A DNA stretch of 64,000 nt from DATFBY01 sp035253585. GTDB lineage: Bacteria > Gemmatimonadota > Gemmatimonadetes > Gemmatimonadales > Gemmatimonadaceae. Every line of letters starts with the position of its first letter. Positions within the stretch are counted from its first letter, which is position 1. The stretch is from the NCBI GenBank assembly GCA_035253585.1, contig DATFBY010000149.1, forward strand, positions 10,171 through 74,170, read 5' to 3'. This document shows positions 59,892-64,000 of this stretch, piece by piece. Under the pieces are notes generated by a model that ran no database searches, was not told where the DNA came from, and was given only the letters and a program-made list of their open reading frames with translations. The position numbers were made by a program, and so were the translations under genes.

Positions 59892-62561
59892 ATGCACCAC
59901 CCTGCCGGCGGCGCGGCAGTCGCCGGAGTGCTCAACGCCGATGACCTCCGCGTTTCGAGACTTCGCGCGCTGCGCGGCCCGAACTACTGGCGCCTCGCGC
60001 CGGTCATCGCGTGCGACGTCACCCTCGGATCGCTCGAGCACATCACGTCGGCCGACGTCGACGGGTTCCCCGACCGCCTAACGAGTGTCTTGCCGACGCT
60101 CTACGAGCACACCTGCTCGCGCGACCAGCCGGGCGGCTTCGTCGAACGGCTCAGAGAGGGCACATATCTCCCGCACATCCTCGAGCACGTCGCCCTCGAG
60201 CTCCAGTCGCTCGCCGGCAGCGACGTCGGATTCGGACGCGTGGTCGAGTCGGGCGACGTCGGCGTATGGTGGGTGATCGTCGCCTACGAAGAGGAAGACG
60301 TCGGACTCCAGAGCGTTCGCGATGGCGCGCGGATCATTCGCGCCTGTCTCACAGGCGAAGAGATCGACGTCGACCACATCGTCGGTGAGCTGCACGAGCT
60401 CTACGAAGAAGTGCGCCTCGGCCCGTCGACGGCGGCGATCGTCGAAGAGGCGAGGCGACGCGACATTCCAGTTCGACGCTTGAACTCGCGCTCGCTCATC
60501 CAGCTCGGTCTCGGCCGCAACCTGCGGCGCATCCAGGCGACCATGACCGACTACACCAGCACCATCGCCGCCGAGATCGCGCAGGACAAGAGCGACACCA
60601 AGCGTGTGCTGGGCAACGTCGGTCTTCCCGTGCCCATGGGTGAGGTCGCGTCCACAGTCGATGACGCGATCGCGATCGCGCGGGAGATCGGCTTTCCGGT
60701 GATCCTCAAGCCGCACGATGCCAGTCAGGGGCGCGGCATCTCCGGACGCCTCGATGACGAGGAAGCGGTTCGCGAAGCCTGGAATGCGACCGCCGAAGTT
60801 TCGAAGCGCGTCGTCGTCGAGCATTTCGCCACGGGGCGCGATCACCGCGTTCTCGTGGTGGATGGCAAAATGGTGGCAGTCGCCGAGCGTGTTCCGGCGC
60901 ACGTGATCGGCGATGGGAGATCGAGCGTTCGCGATCTCATCCGCGCCGAAAACGAGGACCCGCGGCGTGGTGTCGGGCATCGAAAGACGCTCACGCGCTT
61001 GCCAACCGACGCGCGCACCGAGGAGTATCTGGCGCAGTGCGCACTCACGATGGACAGCGTGCCGGCCGAGGGCGTGCGCGTCAATCTCAGGCCCACGGCG
61101 AATCTCTCCACCGGCGGCACCTCGATCGATCGCACCGATGAGATTCACCCCGACAACGTGACCGCCTGCGAGATGGCGGCGGGCGTCGTAGGCCTCGACG
61201 TGGCGGGGATCGATGTGCTGACCGAAGACATCTCCGTCCCATTCCGCGACAACGACGCGGTGATCGTCGAAGTGAACGCGGCGCCGGGAATACGCATGCA
61301 CACGCACCCCACCGAGGGGAAAGCACGCAACGTCGCGGCGCCGATCATCGACATGCTCTACCCGCCGGGTAAGGACCCGACGATTCCGATCATCGCCGTC
61401 ACCGGAACCAACGGGAAGACGACGACGGTTCGTCTCATCGCTCATCTTTTCCGTCACACGGACCGCGCCGTCGGCTTCACGACGACCGACGGCGTCTACC
61501 TCGGCAACCGTCTGGTGATGGAAGGAGACATGACCGGTCCCTTCTCGGCGAACATCATCCTGTCGAACCCGGCGGTGGACGTCGCCGTGCTGGAGACGGC
61601 GCGAGGTGGGATTCTGCGCGCGGGACTGGGGTTCGACGAGTGCGACGTGGGCATCATACTGAACGTCGCCTCCGATCACCTCGGTATGCGCGGCATTCAC
61701 ACGCTCGAGCAATTGGCCGACGTCAAGAGCGTCATCGCCTCTGTCGTGAAGCGCGATGGTCACGCCGTCCTCAACGCCGATGATCGCTTGGTGCTGGCGA
61801 TGCGCGAGCGGACGCCGGGCGATCTGGTTTTGTTCTCCACCGCGCCCGAGGGAGAGAACGAGGAATTCGAGGAGCACCTTTCACGCAACGGCATTGCCGC
61901 TCGGATCGAGAATGGAACCTTCGTGCTTCGCCGGGGCCGCCTGCGCATTCCGATCGCCGATGAGCGCGAGGTGCCCCTCATGCTGGGCGGCGCCGCGAAA
62001 TTCCAGCGCGGGAACATCCTGGCGGCGATCGTCGCCGCGTACGTACAGGGCGTCCGCTACGATGACATTCGCGCGGGGCTGCTCTCCTTCTTCCCGTCCC
62101 CGTCGATGACGCCGGGGCGGCTGAACGTCATCCGCATCGATGGCGCGCGCGTGCTGATCGACTACGCGCACAACCTGGCCGCGGTCACCGGACTCGTAGA
62201 GCTGGCCATGGCACTCCCGGCGACGCGGCGGATCGCGGTGATCACCGCGCCCGGCGACCGACGCGACGAGGATATCCAGGCGGTGGCGAGCTCGTTCGGG
62301 TCGTTCGACCGAATCATTCTGAAGGAGGATACGGACCTGCGCGGCCGACAGCCCGGCGACGTCATCGCGCTTCAACGTGACGCGCTGAACGAGATGGGTG
62401 TGAGCGATGACCGCATCGATGTGGTGCGCGACGAGCTGGAGGCAGTTCGTCATGCGCTCGACCGGCTGGAGCCGGGCGACCTCGCCCTCATTCTGGTCGA
62501 CGACGTCCCTGCCGTGCTCGCCGCGGTCCGACCGTACACCGGTGGTTCCGTCAACATCTGA
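59892..62561 (+). CDS. cphA: Cyanophycin synthetase
   Basis: 889 residues from ATG 59892; a TTG two codons upstream is possible. The N-terminal domain (1-160) has the HxxEH motif HILEH (95-99). An ATP-grasp domain (about 215-470) contains FPVILKPHDASQGRGI and VEVNAAPGIRMHTHP. A Mur-ligase-like domain follows with the P-loop GTNGKTT near residue 505 and GGAAKFQRGN. The enzyme polymerises Asp and Arg into multi-L-arginyl-poly-L-aspartate without ribosomes, as a nitrogen store. First gene of a three-gene operon. Confidence 0.95.
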   Translation: MHHPAGGAAVAGVLNADDLRVSRLRALRGPNYWRLAPVIACDVTLGSLEHITSADVDGFPDRLTSVLPTLYEHTCSRDQPGGFVERLREGTYLPHILEHVALELQSLAGSDVGFGRVVESGDVGVWWVIVAYEEEDVGLQSVRDGARIIRACLTGEEIDVDHIVGELHELYEEVRLGPSTAAIVEEARRRDIPVRRLNSRSLIQLGLGRNLRRIQATMTDYTSTIAAEIAQDKSDTKRVLGNVGLPVPMGEVASTVDDAIAIAREIGFPVILKPHDASQGRGISGRLDDEEAVREAWNATAEVSKRVVVEHFATGRDHRVLVVDGKMVAVAERVPAHVIGDGRSSVRDLIRAENEDPRRGVGHRKTLTRLPTDARTEEYLAQCALTMDSVPAEGVRVNLRPTANLSTGGTSIDRTDEIHPDNVTACEMAAGVVGLDVAGIDVLTEDISVPFRDNDAVIVEVNAAPGIRMHTHPTEGKARNVAAPIIDMLYPPGKDPTIPIIAVTGTNGKTTTVRLIAHLFRHTDRAVGFTTTDGVYLGNRLVMEGDMTGPFSANIILSNPAVDVAVLETARGGILRAGLGFDECDVGIILNVASDHLGMRGIHTLEQLADVKSVIASVVKRDGHAVLNADDRLVLAMRERTPGDLVLFSTAPEGENEEFEEHLSRNGIAARIENGTFVLRRGRLRIPIADEREVPLMLGGAAKFQRGNILAAIVAAYVQGVRYDDIRAGLLSFFPSPSMTPGRLNVIRIDGARVLIDYAHNLAAVTGLVELAMALPATRRIAVITAPGDRRDEDIQAVASSFGSFDRIILKEDTDLRGRQPGDVIALQRDALNEMGVSDDRIDVVRDELEAVRHALDRLEPGDLALILVDDVPAVLAAVRPYTGGSVNI

Positions 62562-63632
62562 ATGACACGGCCCGATCCGGCGACCGAGATCCGCATCACC
62601 GCGCTCCAGGCGCTGCGGGGCGCGAACTTCTGGTCGGCGCGGCCCGTCACCCGAATGGATCTGGTCGTTGGCGCCTACGATGAGATTTCGTCGGCGGACG
62701 TCGACGGCGTAACGGCCGCGCTCGCCCGCGCGATGCCCGGGCTGTACGATCATCACTGCAGCATCGGCGAGCGCGGTGGATTTCTCACGCGCCTCAGACG
62801 CGGCACGTACGCGCCGCACATCGTGGAACACGTCGCGCTCGAGCTGCAGAACTTGGTCGGCTTCGATGTCAGCTATGGGAAGACCCGCGGCGGCGACACT
62901 CCCGGAGAGTACACCCTCGTCTTCGAGCATCGACACGCGGGCGTGGGTCTGCGCGCCGCTGCCTTGGCGTTGGAGATCGTTCAGCGCGCGTTCGCCGGTA
63001 CGCTCGACTCGGTGGACTTCGCGGTGAACGAGCTTCGCTCGTTAGGCAACGGGCCGGATGTCCCACCCCTTTATCACCACGTCCTGGCGGGAATCACTGG
63101 GAGCGACGGCAGGCAGGAGGCGCACCAGGAGCTCGTGAAGCGAGGCTTTCCGGAGGATTCGATCATCGTCGATGTGTCGCCCGCGTTTCTCCTTCAGGCG
63201 GGCCTTCCCTATTCGCGCTCCGAGATCGGCATCATTCTGGACGCCGAGCCGACCGACGTACCGGAGCGATATCGTGACCGCGAGCGCGCGGCCAAGCTGA
63301 TGAGCGTCGTGGCGGACGGCGTCCGCCGTGGCGGGCTCGTCGTGTGTCCGGCGCGAGAGTGGGAGATCCAGGACTACGCTCGCGACGCGGATTGCCGGGT
63401 GGCGGTGTTCTCGACTGACGACAGCATCACGGACGATGATCGGAAGCGTGCCATCGCGTCGGCGTCAGTGAAGAACGGTCACATTCGCCTCGAGGGAGGC
63501 GAGGAGTCGAGCGACGGCGGTCCACTACAGGAGGGGGTCGCGCTGACGGCGCAGGTTGCCGCGGCACTGACGGCGTTCACAATCCATTCGCTGAAGCCCG
63601 AGCTGCTGGTGGCCAATGTCCGTTCCTCCTGA
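62562..63632 (+). CDS. Shortened CphA paralogue: N-terminal domain joined to a Mur-ligase remnant
   Basis: 356 residues, ATG directly abutting the cphA stop. Residues 15-165 align by eye with the CphA N-domain (LRGANFWSARPVT, GTYAPHIVEHVALELQN) and keep HIVEH at 86-90. The ATP-grasp domain and the GTNGKTT P-loop are missing. The middle SEIGIILDAEPTDV... and VCPAREWEIQDYARDADCRVAVFSTDD resemble part of the CphA Mur-like domain (CDVGIILNVASDHLG, HAVLNADDRLVLAM). It cannot ligate; it could be a stand-alone primer-making peptidase of the N-domain type, or a regulatory subunit. Overlaps the cyanophycinase start by 17 bases. Confidence 0.82.
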   Translation: MTRPDPATEIRITALQALRGANFWSARPVTRMDLVVGAYDEISSADVDGVTAALARAMPGLYDHHCSIGERGGFLTRLRRGTYAPHIVEHVALELQNLVGFDVSYGKTRGGDTPGEYTLVFEHRHAGVGLRAAALALEIVQRAFAGTLDSVDFAVNELRSLGNGPDVPPLYHHVLAGITGSDGRQEAHQELVKRGFPEDSIIVDVSPAFLLQAGLPYSRSEIGIILDAEPTDVPERYRDRERAAKLMSVVADGVRRGGLVVCPAREWEIQDYARDADCRVAVFSTDDSITDDDRKRAIASASVKNGHIRLEGGEESSDGGPLQEGVALTAQVAAALTAFTIHSLKPELLVANVRSS

Positions 63633-64000
63633 CGGCGCCGCGCCACCTGTCGTCAGGCGGCGGCGAGACGATGAGCGCGTCGGGTCGATCGTGCTCATCG
63701 GTGGCGCGTGCGATCCGGCCGGAGAAGCGTTAGGCACATTCCTCGATCTGGCGGGCGCGCGGAACGGTGGGCTTGTCGTCGGCTTCACGACGGCGTCGGT
63801 CGATCCCGGCGGCTCGGCGCTAGCCTGGAAGGGCGACTTCGCGCGGGCGGGCGCGCGGAACGTGGAGTTTCCGATCGTCGACCGGCGCGCGCGTGCGCAG
63901 GATCAGCGCATCGCGGACCTGGTGCTCGGCGCCAAGGGCGTTTTTCTCGGCGGTGGCGACCAGGTGACGCTCATCTCGACACTGGCCGGCTCTCGCGTGT
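63616..64000 (+). CDS. cphB: Cyanophycinase CphB-like, 5' part only
   Basis: The first 128 codons, cut by the window end. The translation has GSIVLIGGACDPAGEALGTF and GVFLGGGDQVTLISTL, the peptidase S51 (cyanophycinase) core including the GGGDQ segment. The ATG at 63616 overlaps the end of the preceding gene by 17 bases. The catalytic serine segment lies beyond the window. It would release Asp-Arg dipeptides from cyanophycin; its place after two CphA-type genes supports this call over other S51 peptidases. Confidence 0.85.
   Translation, partial: MSVPPDGAAPPVVRRRRDDERVGSIVLIGGACDPAGEALGTFLDLAGARNGGLVVGFTTASVDPGGSALAWKGDFARAGARNVEFPIVDRRARAQDQRIADLVLGAKGVFLGGGDQVTLISTLAGSRV

Noticed and set aside
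60078..61877. 599-codon open frame antisense to cphA
   Set aside because: Arg/His/Asp-rich translation without any known motif, opposite a full-length conserved enzyme; an effect of high GC third positions.

Overview
The window is high-GC bacterial chromosome, densely coding, with many GTG/TTG starts and ATGA or GTGA stop/start overlaps. Gene content (SufR-led suf operon with a Rieske gene, Tad pilus cluster, SigK/RskA-like pair, cyanophycin genes, many lipoproteins, one flavin-linked XdhB-type subunit) suggests an aerobic diderm, most like Gemmatimonadota. That assignment is an inference from gene content, not from a marker gene. No rRNA, convincing tRNA, CRISPR array, transposase or prophage was found. 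The first and last genes (thiC, cphB-like) are cut by the window edges.

Layout. 1-5850: thiC with its TPP riboswitch, then a four-gene surface-glycan operon (methyltransferase, GT4, YfhO-like, GT2). 5954-8979: a lipoprotein, an XdhB-like FAD/Fe-S subunit and a tail-anchored FHA protein. 9156-15599: suf Fe-S assembly operon sufR-B-C-D-Rieske-S-U. 15613-19486: YceI, YciI, DinB and a receptor-like Ser/Thr kinase. 19505-25070: a flavin monooxygenase, a GT-C-like membrane protein and a tungstate/molybdate ABC transporter. 25190-27434: an ABC-2 exporter. 27444-38642: an eleven-gene Tad/Flp pilus operon read leftward from the pilin. 38871-40893: PMT-like glycosyltransferase and a small membrane protein. 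40961-44720: a leftward redox/envelope-stress operon. 44965-49847: small envelope proteins and a hybrid histidine kinase. 49996-54352: LepB, a SWIB protein, a cupredoxin, DUF4142, and sigma/anti-sigma. 54373-59305: nfo, a BNR-like lipoprotein, pruA and a GGDEF protein. 59892-64000: cyanophycin operon.

Three observations stand out. (1) In the stress operon an OsmC-like peroxidase gene has an in-frame TGA exactly where the family's first redox cysteine sits, followed at the expected distance by a small hairpin with a G in its loop. This is a candidate selenocysteine OsmC (43972-44427). (2) Five long intergenic inverted repeats, each with arms largely built from 7-nt tandem units of two related families, all begin within six bases of a stop codon; two contain a nested terminator hairpin. 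I know of no described element with this design. (3) The octamer CGTTAGGC (with its transition variant CGTCAGGC) is scattered over the whole window far above chance, supplies rare TTA codons and forms the stop codon of several genes.

Functionally the window combines Fe-S cluster biogenesis, thiol and peroxide defence, adhesive pilus assembly with surface glycosylation, metal-oxyanion uptake, proline catabolism and nitrogen storage as cyanophycin. The cyanophycin locus holds a full-length CphA, a shortened paralogue that keeps the N-terminal HxxEH motif but lacks both ligase active sites, and a cyanophycinase.
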